Part shown: positions 8,119 through 16,176 of the stretch, piece by piece
Layout of the letters: each line of letters opens with the position of its first letter
Numbering within the stretch: the first letter of the stretch is position 1
Assembly (NCBI GenBank): GCA_017428545.1
Contig: JAFRQR010000012.1
Location: forward strand, 1-63,150
Origin: Clostridiales bacterium
GTDB taxonomy: Bacteria > Bacillota > Clostridia > Saccharofermentanales > Saccharofermentanaceae
Reading direction: 5' to 3'
DNA length: 63,150 nt
The notes under the pieces: model-generated
What the model saw: only the letters and a program-made list of their open reading frames with translations
The model's database searches: none
What the model was told of the DNA's origin: nothing
Position numbers and translations under genes: made by a program

Positions 8119-8676
8119 ATGGAAGATGGAGCAATAGTCGATCTGTATCTGGATAGAGATGAAGAGGCGATCCACCAGACTACGCTGAAATACGGGCGTC
8201 TTCTTCGTGCTGTCTCATACAAGATCACGCAAGACCATAACGTCGCAGAAGAATGCGAGAACGATACGTATATGGAGGCTTGGAAGCGGATTCCTCCCAG
8301 CGAGCCCAGAACGTATCTTCCGTCTTTCCTCGCGAAAATCACTCGCGCGATCTCGATCAATCGCTGTCTCCATTCGAAGCGCCAGAAACGCTCTGCCCAT
8401 GTGGAAGAAATTTCCACGGAACTCGAGCAATGTCTGGCATCAACAAATTCCGTGGAAAAAGAACTGGATGCTCAGGTGTTGATGGAAATGACGAACCGTT
8501 TCCTAAGAACACTGCCGGCTGAGAAAAGACAAATCTTCGTGCTCCGATACTTCTACTGCGAGGATTCGGAAACCATTGCCAGAAAATACGGATACTCCGT
8601 CAGCAAGGTAAATACGACGATGTTCCGGATCCGACAGGACCTACGTACCTTTTTGAAACAGGAGGATGTACTATGA
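8119..8676 (+). CDS. ECF-type sigma-70 factor
   Basis: 185 residues. Region 2 is weakly conserved around residues 15-75 (DRDEEAIHQTTLKYGRLLRAVSYKI). Region 4 is clear at about 130-180: RFLRTLPAEKRQIFVLRYFY and an HTH ending in VNTTMFRIRQDLR. It directs RNA polymerase to a small regulon. AAGAGGAGC precedes the ATG. Its last codon overlaps the start of the next gene (ATGA), so the next protein is its likely partner or anti-sigma factor. Promoter targets cannot be named from the sequence. Confidence 0.85.
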   Translation: MEDGAIVDLYLDRDEEAIHQTTLKYGRLLRAVSYKITQDHNVAEECENDTYMEAWKRIPPSEPRTYLPSFLAKITRAISINRCLHSKRQKRSAHVEEISTELEQCLASTNSVEKELDAQVLMEMTNRFLRTLPAEKRQIFVLRYFYCEDSETIARKYGYSVSKVNTTMFRIRQDLRTFLKQEDVL

Positions 8677-9659
8677 ATGGAAACGGATTTCTTCAGGCAA
8701 TGACCAATCTTGATGATGATTTTGTCATGGAGGTCATGCCTCAAACAGAGAAAATAACAAGCGACGCAAAACGTCGTGTGAAGTGGCAGGTCGTTGCTAT
8801 TGCGGCTGCTTGTCTCGCAATTGTAGGGGGCGGGGTCCTGGCAGCGAACTACTTTGCAGGAAAAGAAGAGAAAGAAGCGACGACTCCGATCTCAAATCAG
8901 ACTGCCGCAGGAATCGGTATGGAGGAAACAAACACTGAGTCTGCAAAGGTAACGGATGAGTTGAACACAGGCAAGGAAGAAACTGTCCAGGAGACAAAGG
9001 ATCACATGAAGGATGCCAAAGCAGGCGAAACTGCCTTGGAGACGCGTGATCCCGATGCCCGAACAGGCGATCAAAGCGTCAGAGAACGCTGCCAGTTTGT
9101 TTCCAGCATAGGTGATCTGGCCAAGGTATACGATTCGACTGGAGAACTGGAAAAAGATGCCGATCTGATCGTGGTGGGAACCGTGGTCCGTCAGGAAAAC
9201 TATTATCTGCAGCATACCGTGCACCAGTTTGCCTGGATCAAAATAGAGGAAGTAAAAGCCGGAAGTGCCAACCTCGGCGATACGATCCTGATCCAACAGA
9301 TAGGTGGATATGCAACATACAAAGAATGGATCGAAAACACACAGTTTGAAGGAAAGCCAGGCGATGGAGATCCGACGATTGACGAAAATCAGATAACGGC
9401 ATATGGTATTGACGGTTACTATCCCGTGGTAGAAGGAGACAGGGTCCTTCTTTACCTAAAAGAGACCGGGGATACATATGAGCCGGAAAACAGCAAAATA
9501 TACGTCCCGGTCGGCACATACTTCGGTGTATTTTACTGGTGTGAAGAACGAAATCAATTTGTGTTCCCGGAGCCTTATTGTTTTGCCCCCACCGATGACG
9601 AAACAGAGCCGTGGAAAGATCATCTGAAAGATCATCCGGTCATGACAGTGGACGGATAA
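8673..9659 (+). CDS. Membrane protein partnered with sigma factor (putative anti-sigma)
   Basis: 328 residues. A short cytoplasmic N-terminus (about 35 residues) is followed by one membrane segment (VAIAAACLAIVGGGVLAANY), a Glu/Thr-rich linker and an extracytoplasmic domain of about 190 residues (DADLIVVGTVVRQENYY ... VVEGDRVLLYLKETG). This layout and the ATGA overlap with the sigma gene suggest an anti-sigma or signal-receiving partner, but no named anti-sigma domain or zinc motif was seen. The extracytoplasmic domain was not assigned to a family. Confidence 0.65.
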   Translation: MNGNGFLQAMTNLDDDFVMEVMPQTEKITSDAKRRVKWQVVAIAAACLAIVGGGVLAANYFAGKEEKEATTPISNQTAAGIGMEETNTESAKVTDELNTGKEETVQETKDHMKDAKAGETALETRDPDARTGDQSVRERCQFVSSIGDLAKVYDSTGELEKDADLIVVGTVVRQENYYLQHTVHQFAWIKIEEVKAGSANLGDTILIQQIGGYATYKEWIENTQFEGKPGDGDPTIDENQITAYGIDGYYPVVEGDRVLLYLKETGDTYEPENSKIYVPVGTYFGVFYWCEERNQFVFPEPYCFAPTDDETEPWKDHLKDHPVMTVDG

Positions 9660-9692
9660 GAAGATGGATGAATAGAAAGGAGATGAAACATA

Positions 9693-10157
9693 ATGAGAAA
9701 AGCCGCATTTGTTTTAATCATTGTTGTAATAAGTTGCCTGATTCTTTGTTCATGCTCCAAATCGAAAAAGAAGAAGGATTATGCCCCTGTTAATGAGGGA
9801 GTCGGAACGATGGACATTGCCTTATATGTGACCGGAGATACGCAGAAAGTCACTGTAGAATTTGAAAACCGCGATGATGAGACCTGGCACTTCGGCGAGT
9901 ACTATGAACTTGAGATCATGATAGACGGAGTCTGGTATTATGTTCCCGGCGAGGATTATTGCGTTCACGATTTGGCACATGAGCTTGCTCCGGGACAACG
10001 GGACTCATTAACATATAGTCTGACTCCATTCGGCAAGCTTGACTCTGGTGATTATAGAATCGCATGTGGAGGATTAGGCGATAAAACAAACAACTACTAC
10101 GCGTATTTCCACATCACGGACAAGAATGAATTTATCGGCACAACGCCCACAGAATAA
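9693..10157 (+). CDS. Lipoprotein with Ig-like (Big_14-type) domain
   Basis: 154 residues. AAAGGAGATG precedes the start. The signal ends in LILCSC (Cys21), followed by lysines. The mature part is beta-rich: TMDIALYVTGDTQKVTVEFEN, WHFGEYYELEI, LAPGQRDSLTYSL, DSGDYRIAC. This strand pattern matches small immunoglobulin-like domains often found in Firmicute lipoproteins. It lies 33 bases after the sigma-partner gene in the same direction, so it may be part of that regulon. Function unknown. Confidence 0.65.
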   Translation: MRKAAFVLIIVVISCLILCSCSKSKKKKDYAPVNEGVGTMDIALYVTGDTQKVTVEFENRDDETWHFGEYYELEIMIDGVWYYVPGEDYCVHDLAHELAPGQRDSLTYSLTPFGKLDSGDYRIACGGLGDKTNNYYAYFHITDKNEFIGTTPTE

Positions 10158-10225
10158 TCACCTCTACGAGACTCAATAACCATAATCAATCATTTCGAGT
10201 GGTCGGTTCATTTTTCGTTCGTAAC

Positions 10226-10267
10226 CTACAATGGATTTTTGTCATTTTTGACAAAAATCCATTGTAG
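10226..10267. promoter_or_regulatory. Perfect 19-bp hairpin upstream of DUF4143 ATPase
   Basis: CTACAATGGATTTTTGTCA, four T, then the exact inverse. No T run follows, so it is not a simple terminator. A related hairpin lies at 10301-10338 and a third at 31340-31373; all share AATGGA...TGTCA-N4-TGACA...TCCATT. An operator dyad or an RNA hairpin controlling the downstream gene is likely. Confidence 0.6.
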
Positions 10268-10300
10268 ACTCTTGAAGAATACTTCCGTCGGTGCTATTTT

Positions 10301-10338
10301 AGAATGGAAAAGTGTCACAAATGACATTTTTCCATTCT
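10301..10338. promoter_or_regulatory. Second hairpin, directly at the ATPase ribosome site
   Basis: AGAATGGAAAAGTGTCA, CAAA, TGACATTTTTCCATTCT: 17-base arms with one wobble. It ends immediately before GGAGG and 10 bases before the start codon at 10349, so RNA folding or a bound protein could block translation. Confidence 0.6.
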
Positions 10339-10348
10339 GGAGGTTGAT

Positions 10349-11644
10349 ATGGATATTAAGCGTGACTTCTATTTAACAAAACTCATAAACCGAATGGGAA
10401 ATGGACAGGTTAAAGTTATTACGGGAGTGAGACGATGTGGGAAATCATTTCTTCTCAACACATTATTCTTTGAATATCTATTAAGCAAAGGCATTCCGGA
10501 AGATCACATAATACGATTTGCTTTTGACTCAGCTGACGATCTTGAATTAATAGGCGAAGATATTGTTGAGCTTCAGTTGGAGAACAAGAAGGCCGATCCG
10601 AAGAAGTTCATGAAATATATCAAAACAAAGTGTGTAGACAGCGAAAAGTATTATCTTCTGCTTGATGAAGTCCAGTTAATGGATTCATTTGAATCTGTAT
10701 TGAATGGGTATATACGAAAAAGAAACCTGGACATATTTGTCACAGGTAGTAATGCCAAGTTCTTGTCCAAGGATATTATTACAGAGTTTTCCGGACGCGG
10801 GGACGAGATTCATATGTACCCTCTGAGTTTCTCGGAATTCATGACAGCCTTTAAAGGTGATAAATATGCAGGACTATCACAGTATATGACATATGGCGGT
10901 ATTCCGTTGGTTGTTCTTTGTAAAGAAGATAGCGACAAGTCGGATCTGCTGGCAAACCTTTACAGCGAGATATATGTTTCTGATATAGTAAAACGTCACA
11001 AAGTACGAAATCAAAGTGAATTGGAAGATTTATTGAATATTCTTTCTTCTTCCATCGGCTCCCTTACGAATCCAGAAAAACTCCGGAGAACTTTTCAGAG
11101 CGTGAAGCATTCGAAGATAACCGGCCCGACTATACAGAAATACCTGGGATATTTGCAGGACTCTTTTCTTCTTGAATCAGCGACTCGGTATGATATAAAA
11201 GGCAAATCGTATATCGAGACGCCTCAGAAGTATTATTTTTGCGATTTAGGTCTGCGTAATGTCCGAATTAACTTCAGGCAGATGGAGCCGACTCATTCGA
11301 TGGAAAATGTTATCTACAATGAACTCCGAATGAGAGGGTATAACGTAGATGTTGGCGTTGTACCAATTGTTGAAACAGATTCAAGCGGTAAGCAGCAGCG
11401 AAAACAGTTGGAGATCGATTTTGTATGTAATAAAGGCTCATCGAGATACTATATCCAATCGGCCTATTCGTTACCTACTGAAGAAAAACGCATTCAGGAA
11501 ACACGTCCATTCACCAAAATCAAAGATGCTTTTAAGCGTATCGTAATCACAGGCGATATGATTTCACCCCATTATGACGAAGATGGAATCCTGCTTGTGA
11601 ACATATACGATTTCTTACTGAATCCTACGGTGATTGAGGAATAA
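10349..11644 (+). CDS. AAA ATPase with DUF4143 C-terminal domain
   Basis: 431 residues. Walker A GVRRCGKS at 26-33, Walker B YYLLLDEVQ, sensor ITGSNAKFL-like (VTGSNAKFLS), then the GRGDEIHMYPLSFSEF signature of AAA_14/DUF4143 proteins and a C-terminal nuclease-like fold with EIDFVCNKG. The biological role of this family is unsettled; members are abundant in mobile and variable regions of anaerobes. The gene stands alone between two hairpins upstream and the integrase downstream. Confidence 0.85.
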   Translation: MDIKRDFYLTKLINRMGNGQVKVITGVRRCGKSFLLNTLFFEYLLSKGIPEDHIIRFAFDSADDLELIGEDIVELQLENKKADPKKFMKYIKTKCVDSEKYYLLLDEVQLMDSFESVLNGYIRKRNLDIFVTGSNAKFLSKDIITEFSGRGDEIHMYPLSFSEFMTAFKGDKYAGLSQYMTYGGIPLVVLCKEDSDKSDLLANLYSEIYVSDIVKRHKVRNQSELEDLLNILSSSIGSLTNPEKLRRTFQSVKHSKITGPTIQKYLGYLQDSFLLESATRYDIKGKSYIETPQKYYFCDLGLRNVRINFRQMEPTHSMENVIYNELRMRGYNVDVGVVPIVETDSSGKQQRKQLEIDFVCNKGSSRYYIQSAYSLPTEEKRIQETRPFTKIKDAFKRIVITGDMISPHYDEDGILLVNIYDFLLNPTVIEE

Positions 11645-11707
11645 TCCGTCATCCTGCCATCTTATCTATCATCATGCCGACATCCTGCAGCTCCCCCACT
11701 TTTTTCT

Positions 11708-11727
11708 GGGTCAATATTGGGACAGTT
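11708..11727. repeat. 20-bp block shared upstream of both integrases (copy 1)
   Basis: GGGTCAATATTGGGACAGTT occurs identically at 26280-26299. In each case it lies about 70-105 bases before the integrase start, so it is likely an integrase promoter/operator or an Xis/Int binding site. Confidence 0.55.
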
Positions 11728-11812
11728 CCTTCTGTAGAATTAGGATGTGAAGTCCTGAGCAATGCTGGGAAATCTGACTATCAGTACTTTTAGAAAGGAA
11801 GGGAGGCGTGCT

Positions 11813-13000
11813 ATGCATATTCAAAAAAGGAATAACTCATACAAGGTTTATGTAAGCATCGGTTATGAGAACGGAAAGCATAAGTTTCGTACTTCTACAT
11901 ATACCCCACCCAAAGGCATGACATCCAAGCAGGAACAAAAGGCTGTACTCGAGTTCGCCGAAGCTTTCGAGCGCAAAGTCAAAGGTGGTGCAAACATTAA
12001 ATACACCAAGATGACTTTCAAGAGTTTCTGTTTCGATCTGTATTACAAGACCCATCTTGATACATTAAAACCCAAAACCGCCAGCGGTTATAAGATCGTC
12101 ATTGAGAATCGGCTTATCCCCTACTTCGGTGATATGCCCATCAACAATATCACGCCACTAGATATTAGGGGCTGGTTATCAAGTCTGGATCGGCGAGATG
12201 GAAAGGAAGAAGATCTGTCACGTAATACCGCAGGCAGCTGGTTCCGCACGTTATCCGCGATCCTCGGAAAAGCATATGAATGGGAGATCATTGACGAGAA
12301 TCCTTGCAAACGCGTCAAAGCCCCGTCCAAACCGCAGTCAGATGTTCAGGCTCTTCAACTTGAAGATGTAAAGAAGATCATCACGAAGCTTCCCGAATAC
12401 TCTGATAATCGGGCAAGACTGTTTATTCTTCTTGTATTGAACACCGGCATACGCGAAGCAGAAGCAGCCGGCCTTGAATGGCGAGATATAAACCTGGAAA
12501 AGCATATGATCTCAATCAACAGAACCTCTCAATACATTCCCGGAGAAGGAATGATCGAAAGCTCCCCCAAGAGCAAGACTTCTGTGCGTTCCATTCCTAT
12601 CTCTGACAACCTCATTAAAGAAATTGAGGCATATAAAGTATGGCAGAATAAGGAGATAGAAAGACTTGACGAACTGTATCAGGGCAACAAGGGAGATCGG
12701 GCAAAACTGTTCACGACTTGGGATGGAAAACCTGTATTTGACAGCACCCTGAGAGATTGGCTGAACAAATTCCTTGTGTGGTGTGAGGTACCTCATGTAA
12801 CAGTTCATGGATTAAGGCACACTTTTGCGAGTATCTTGATCGCTAATGGAACTGATGCACGAACCACCGCTGCACTTCTTGGCCACAGTTCGCCTGCACT
12901 GGTAATGAATGTATATGCGAATACGCAAGAGGAAGCAAAAACGAGAGCCATCAATAATCTTGACGGGATTTTTAACTCGGAATCATCTGCCAGTGATTGA
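11813..13000 (+). CDS. int: Tyrosine integrase of element 1
   Basis: 395 residues. The arm-binding N-terminus, SAM-like core-binding domain (about 60-160) and catalytic domain are all present. Catalytic pieces: Arg in NTGIREAEAAGLEW, HGLRHTFASI, LLGHSSPALVMNVYA with the nucleophilic Tyr. GGGAGG precedes ATG 11813; a longer upstream extension lacks support and is absent from the homologue. It is about 70% similar to the integrase at 26367-27539 (estimated by eye). It is the likely recombinase for the tRNA-Thr site 258 bases downstream. Confidence 0.9.
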   Translation: MHIQKRNNSYKVYVSIGYENGKHKFRTSTYTPPKGMTSKQEQKAVLEFAEAFERKVKGGANIKYTKMTFKSFCFDLYYKTHLDTLKPKTASGYKIVIENRLIPYFGDMPINNITPLDIRGWLSSLDRRDGKEEDLSRNTAGSWFRTLSAILGKAYEWEIIDENPCKRVKAPSKPQSDVQALQLEDVKKIITKLPEYSDNRARLFILLVLNTGIREAEAAGLEWRDINLEKHMISINRTSQYIPGEGMIESSPKSKTSVRSIPISDNLIKEIEAYKVWQNKEIERLDELYQGNKGDRAKLFTTWDGKPVFDSTLRDWLNKFLVWCEVPHVTVHGLRHTFASILIANGTDARTTAALLGHSSPALVMNVYANTQEEAKTRAINNLDGIFNSESSASD

Positions 13001-13103
13001 GCATGTTCTTGTGCCAAGATCGCCTCTCAATCACGGACGTTTTTTTCATTTTGGAAAGTTTTTTGTTGTGAAACAAGCTCAAGATTTTTTGTAATCATAG
13101 CAG

Positions 13104-13143
13104 AATCAGCAGGTCGGAGCTGGTAACTATTTGGTAACTATTT
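13104..13143. repeat. Partial att copy and arm-type tandem repeat, right end of element 1
   Basis: AATCAGCAGGTCG at 13104-13116 repeats 13 bases of the att core found at 13258. GGTAACTATTT is then tandemly repeated (13122-13143). The tandem lies 114 bases from the att core, like the unit at 27551 in element 2. This pattern fits integrase arm-type sites. Confidence 0.5.
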
Positions 13144-13257
13144 ACCCAAAAACCTATAAGAATTGGCAAGAACATTTGTTTGTATCAAGCCAGCAAACGC
13201 CTGCAATTACTACATCAAAAGCAAACCCTTAAGAACCTATAAAACGCCGATTCCTCC

Positions 13258-13303
13258 ATTTGTAATCAGCAGGTCGCGAGTTCGAGTCTCGCAATCGGCT
13301 CCA
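13258..13303 (+). other. Attachment site: 3' part of tRNA-Thr(UGU), copy 1
   Basis: 46 bases identical to 27687-27732. They read from the anticodon loop (ATTTGTAATC, anticodon TGT) through the T arm (GGTCGCGAGTTCGAGTCTCG) to the CCA end. The 5' half of the tRNA is missing here, as expected where an element has inserted into a tRNA 3' end. It marks the junction between element 1 and element 2. Confidence 0.85.
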
Positions 13304-13309
13304 AAGCGA

Positions 13310-13340
13310 AAGCCCCGTAACCACAACAGTTGCGGGGCTT
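13310..13340 (+). terminator. Terminator-like stem after att copy 1
   Basis: AAGCCCCGTAAC, loop CACAACA, GTTGCGGGGCTT, then CTTGTTTC. It resembles the terminator after att copy 2 and is probably a captured tRNA terminator. Confidence 0.6.
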
Positions 13341-13388
13341 CTTGTTTCTTCTGAAATTAGATTCAAAATGTTTCTTTTTCACGTTTTG

Positions 13389-13407
13389 GGGGACAATTTG
13401 GGGACAG
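13389..13407. repeat. Arm-type repeat, left end of element 2
   Basis: GGGGACAATTTGGGGACAG, identical to 27551-27569 at the other end of the element. It lies 86 bases inside the att core. Confidence 0.6.
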
Positions 13408-13490
13408 TCGATAATTTTTCATCCTATGGAACACTTATAAAACGATACTCCACGATAAGTCTCGCCTGTCCTCAATGCCTCTTTTTTCTC

Positions 13491-13691
13491 TCACAGGACA
13501 CTTGCATGATCGAGATACGTTTCGAAGTTTTTGCGTTTGATCATAGATCGATTTCCAAGCTTCACTATAAAGTCAGCATCCGGATTCTCTTCTACGATCT
13601 GACGCAGTTTCTTCTCCCCTACATGGAAATACTTTGCGGCTTCTCTGATAGTAAGCGCATACTTCTCCCATACCGGTACTTCTTTATTCAT
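13491..13691 (-). CDS. xis: Excisionase / small helix-turn-helix protein
   Basis: 66 residues from ATG 13691, with GGAGG upstream. YALTIREAAKYFHVGEKKLRQIVEEN is a MerR-like winged-helix start typical of Tn916-type excisionases, followed by KLGNRSMIKRKNFETYLD. It lies at the element end opposite the integrase, close to the att site and arm repeats, which suits an excision directionality factor. A longer in-frame extension overlaps the relaxase end and is not supported. Confidence 0.75.
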   Translation of the reverse strand: MNKEVPVWEKYALTIREAAKYFHVGEKKLRQIVEENPDADFIVKLGNRSMIKRKNFETYLDHASVL

Positions 13692-13708
13692 AGTCTCCGC
13701 CTCCTTTC

Positions 13709-15040
13709 TCACATACTCATAGTCGGACCTTGTCGATCCTCTTTTTGTCGGTTTTTCCGTCCTTTTTTTGGTATCCATTTGTGATTATCCTCCGTTTCTT
13801 TAGGTCTAGTGTCGATTACACTTGCCAGATCTGCAGCAAGGTAAGCACTGCTGCTAAGAAAGCTGTAAGCAGACATGGGGTCAGGATCCGGTGATACAGT
13901 TTCTCCGAATTCTCCCGAGCTTGATTCTCCAATTCGCTCCTGGTCTTCTCCAGCGCTGAAGCATATTGCTCGTTCAACTTCCCAGCCTGTTTCTCCATTT
14001 CCATCTTCCAGTTCTTCACCTGCAACTCCATCTCTGACTTCAAATCCTCCTGCGTCTGTTCCAACCATTCCGTTTTCTTCCGGAAAATCTCGGCCAGCTG
14101 ATTGTAGTAGCTCACCATTTGTTCGCTGGTAACCATACTTTCCATCATCTGAATCTGCAGTCCCAACCCGTGAAGGAGCAGGTTCCAGTTCTCCTGCGTG
14201 ATCATGAAGCAGGGCGTCGGTTTCTCTGCTTCGGTCAGTTTTTGTGATGCGATTCGCTTCACTTCCGACAAGTTCTTCTCGTATTCTGAATTCACGGTTC
14301 ATCATCTCCTTACTAAATTTTCTTTCGTGCAGTCGGTTATCCCGACACTTAAACCCGTCAGGTGTGGTGTAGGTAATATACTTTCTGCTATCGGTCCATG
14401 TGACATTGTACCCATGTTCTTCCATGAACCTTTCAAATTCTTTCTTCGTTTTTGCTCTCTTCATAGCCTTTTCAATCATGACAATCAAATCGATTTTCCA
14501 ACTGTCACCTTTCAACGCTGAGCGGTACTCACGAGTTCCCATCTGTTTCTCAGTAGCTTTCTTGGGCTCCACGATAGAGAATCCGTACTTCTGGCACAGT
14601 TTATCCGATGCATCCCGCAGTTCCTGAATGTTGTTTTTAGATGAATGGTATTTCTTTCCGTTCTCATAGCTGACACTATTCACTACAAAATGGGAATGAA
14701 TGTGATGTGCATCCACGTGGGTTGCCACAACAACTTCGAACCCTTTGAACTGACTCTCAGCAAACTCTACTGCAATCTTATGTGCCTGTTCCGGTGTGAT
14801 TTTCTCGTCAGGGGAGAACGATTGGTCAAGATGGTAATAGCTCCGGCCATCGGTTTTGCCATAGAGTTTCTTCGTAATCATCATGTCAGAGTAGGCGGAT
14901 TCCGGCACACATCCGATTCCTGTCACAAGTTTTCTTCCATCCTTGAGTGTTTTGGCATCCTGTTCTACGTATTCGAGTACCGCCCGAAGTGACTTATGCG
15001 AGCCATGACTTCCGTTCGACAGAACGTTTACCGTAGCCAT
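13709..15040 (-). CDS. Relaxase (MobA/VirD2-like) of element 2
   Basis: 443 residues. The N-terminal 250 residues are the relaxase domain: Tyr24 is a candidate nucleophile and the HIHSHFVVNSV motif at 113-123 binds the metal. GAGGTGG precedes ATG 15040, which overlaps the mobC stop (TAATG). The C-terminal 200 residues are low complexity (Gly, Glu, Asp) and share their DNA with another gene in a different frame (13816-14295). That frame appears to carry the real selection, so the relaxase tail is probably a passenger. Confidence 0.9.
   Translation of the reverse strand: MATVNVLSNGSHGSHKSLRAVLEYVEQDAKTLKDGRKLVTGIGCVPESAYSDMMITKKLYGKTDGRSYYHLDQSFSPDEKITPEQAHKIAVEFAESQFKGFEVVVATHVDAHHIHSHFVVNSVSYENGKKYHSSKNNIQELRDASDKLCQKYGFSIVEPKKATEKQMGTREYRSALKGDSWKIDLIVMIEKAMKRAKTKKEFERFMEEHGYNVTWTDSRKYITYTTPDGFKCRDNRLHERKFSKEMMNREFRIREELVGSEANRITKTDRSRETDALLHDHAGELEPAPSRVGTADSDDGKYGYQRTNGELLQSAGRDFPEENGMVGTDAGGFEVRDGVAGEELEDGNGETGWEVERAICFSAGEDQERIGESSSGEFGETVSPDPDPMSAYSFLSSSAYLAADLASVIDTRPKETEDNHKWIPKKGRKNRQKEDRQGPTMSM
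13816..14295 (-). CDS. Embedded mobilisation protein with coiled coil and C-terminal anchor
   Basis: 159 residues, wholly inside the relaxase gene in another frame. It starts with GTG 14295, ten bases after AAGGAG. Residues 1-130 form a long coiled coil (KNWKMEMEKQAGKLNEQY and similar). The C-terminus is a membrane segment (TPCLLTAFLAAVLTLLQIWQ). Small mob proteins nested inside a relaxase gene are known from ColE1 (mbeB/mbeD within mbeA) and staphylococcal mob regions (mobB); this looks like the same layout. It may recruit the relaxosome to the membrane or coupling protein. Confidence 0.75.
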   Translation of the reverse strand: MNSEYEKNLSEVKRIASQKLTEAEKPTPCFMITQENWNLLLHGLGLQIQMMESMVTSEQMVSYYNQLAEIFRKKTEWLEQTQEDLKSEMELQVKNWKMEMEKQAGKLNEQYASALEKTRSELENQARENSEKLYHRILTPCLLTAFLAAVLTLLQIWQV

Positions 15041-15351
15041 TAGCGCCACCTCTTTCTCTCAAGAAGATCACTCAGAGTCTGGTTCATCTTCTCGTATTCC
15101 GCTTTCAGTTCTTGTAATTCCACAGTTTCAACCTTGCCTTCGTGGGCAAGATGCGTGAGCTGATTGAGATTATTCCCGATTCGTTTCTGTTGTCTTATGA
15201 CCTCATCCAGTCCCTCAACCACATAGATCTGCTTGCCCAGGGCGCACATGGTTATGTAGTTTGAGATGGTCAGATAAGATCCGTAAGCCTTCTCTCGGAT
15301 GGTTTCATAATCACTTTTCGTCATCCGAACATGTAAATTTTTATCTTTCAT
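15040..15351 (-). CDS. MobC relaxosome protein of element 2
   Basis: 103 residues. NLHVRMTKSDYETIREKA is the ribbon-helix-helix part, and RIGNNLNQLTHLAHEGKV the conserved MobC motif. ATG 15351 follows GGAGGG. It overlaps the relaxase start by one base (TAATG). It is homologous to the C-terminal half of MobC in element 1, without the long N-terminal extension. It probably binds the oriT-like hairpin 55 bases upstream. Confidence 0.85.
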   Translation of the reverse strand: MKDKNLHVRMTKSDYETIREKAYGSYLTISNYITMCALGKQIYVVEGLDEVIRQQKRIGNNLNQLTHLAHEGKVETVELQELKAEYEKMNQTLSDLLERKRWR

Positions 15352-15405
15352 TTTCAATTCCCTCCGTGTATTTTTTTCGCTCTCGCGCTCTTCTAAAGTC
15401 TGGAA

Positions 15406-15427
15406 GTGGGTTCGGGCTACCGCCCGA
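15406..15427. other. Candidate oriT hairpin of element 2
   Basis: It begins GTGGGTTCGGGCT and ends CCGCCCGA, 21 of 22 positions identical to 960-981. It lies in non-coding DNA directly upstream of mobC. A second inverted repeat around CACATGTG (15431-15455) follows. No other coding signal explains the conservation. Confidence 0.6.
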
Positions 15428-15555
15428 CAAGGCGCATGTGTGTTCACATGTGCGATGCTTGCCTTGTACCAAGTGCACTTTCCTATTCCCAACCCATTTT
15501 CCGTTTTCAGATTTCTTCTTTTTCTCCGTATTCACCAAATAGATGAACACTCATA

Positions 15556-15706
15556 TGACGATGTGTAGTCATCATTATGACGACTTGAGAATTCAGCAGA
15601 ACTCCCATAACTCGGGCAGTATGACGACTATGATGACTTTATGATCATAGGATTTCTGCTAACTTCCCCCTACCCAGAAAAAGTCGTCAGGTCGTCATAG
15701 TCGTCA
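15556..15706. repeat. Iteron-like TGACGAC / GTCGTCA clusters
   Basis: TGACGA(C) units at 15556, 15578 and 15622 and a variant at 15631 are followed by three inverse GTCGTCA units at 15683, 15691 and 15700. The layout mirrors 1146-1221 of element 1 and lies beside the RepA remnant, as expected for a replication origin. Otherwise the 15352-15669 gap holds only the oriT-like hairpin. Confidence 0.5.
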
Positions 15707-16176
15707 TGGTCTTCTTGTGAACACACTTCCTGCGTCTCCGGTTTATCTTTCTTCAGATAGAAAATGGATCCGCTCATCGTCTTGGTTCTGTCAAAGTAGA
15801 CTCCTCTCTTTTCCAGTAGCCTTTGTCGATTGAAAAGTTTACAGCTGAGCGACTGCGGTTTCTTCTGTGATCCGATAATCTTGCAGAACTCTGCTGCCGA
15901 TCCGAGATACTCTTCATGCTCATCCATGTATTCGATAACCTTCCTCAGATCCGGATCCGTCTTGAATTCATCTTCCATTGGGTTGTCTGAATCAAGCAGG
16001 CTCCACTTTCGTGTTGCTTTGTCAAAGCGGATCGTCATTACAGTCTCTTCCATGTCTCTGCATCTGGAGTAGAGCTTCGCGGTATCATCAGAGAACTTGT
16101 CTTTTCGAAGAACAAAAGCTCCATCCGAAGATGCATAGAGTCCATGTGTTCCGGAAATGTCATCAAAGGGATCCTC
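15670..16176 (-). pseudogene. RepA C-terminal remnant
   Basis: From DPFDDISGTHG to the stop the frame matches the C-terminal half of the RepA at 1208-2239 (for example FVLRKDKFSDDTAKLYSRCRD against FVLEKDKFEDEVAKLYCSCRD). The Walker A and B regions are missing. Upstream of about 16176 the DNA switches abruptly to the ABC transporter gene. The ATPase is therefore lost and the element probably cannot use its own RepA for replication. Confidence 0.85.

Larger units (their letters stand above)
1..13303. mobile_element. Element 1: mobilisable element, left end outside window
   Basis: The modules run relaxase, MobC, RepA, cargo, tyrosine integrase, and end at a tRNA-Thr 3'-end attachment site at 13258-13303. 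This is the order of an integrative mobilisable element: it carries its own relaxase and integrase but no type IV secretion genes are visible. The left boundary, and the intact tRNA gene expected there, lie before base 1. Cargo between 3.4 and 11.7 kb has host-like character; the BlaI/BlaR1 cassette has a close paralogue at 36-40 kb in this window. The element assignment is inferred from gene content and from comparison with element 2. Confidence 0.75.

Noticed and set aside
13258..13303. A working tRNA-Thr gene
   Set aside because: Only the 3' half is present here and at 27687. The acceptor 5' strand and D arm are missing, so these are attachment sites.
15556..15706. CRISPR array
   Set aside because: The repeats are only 6-7 bases with irregular spacing, and no cas genes are present. 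They fit iterons better.
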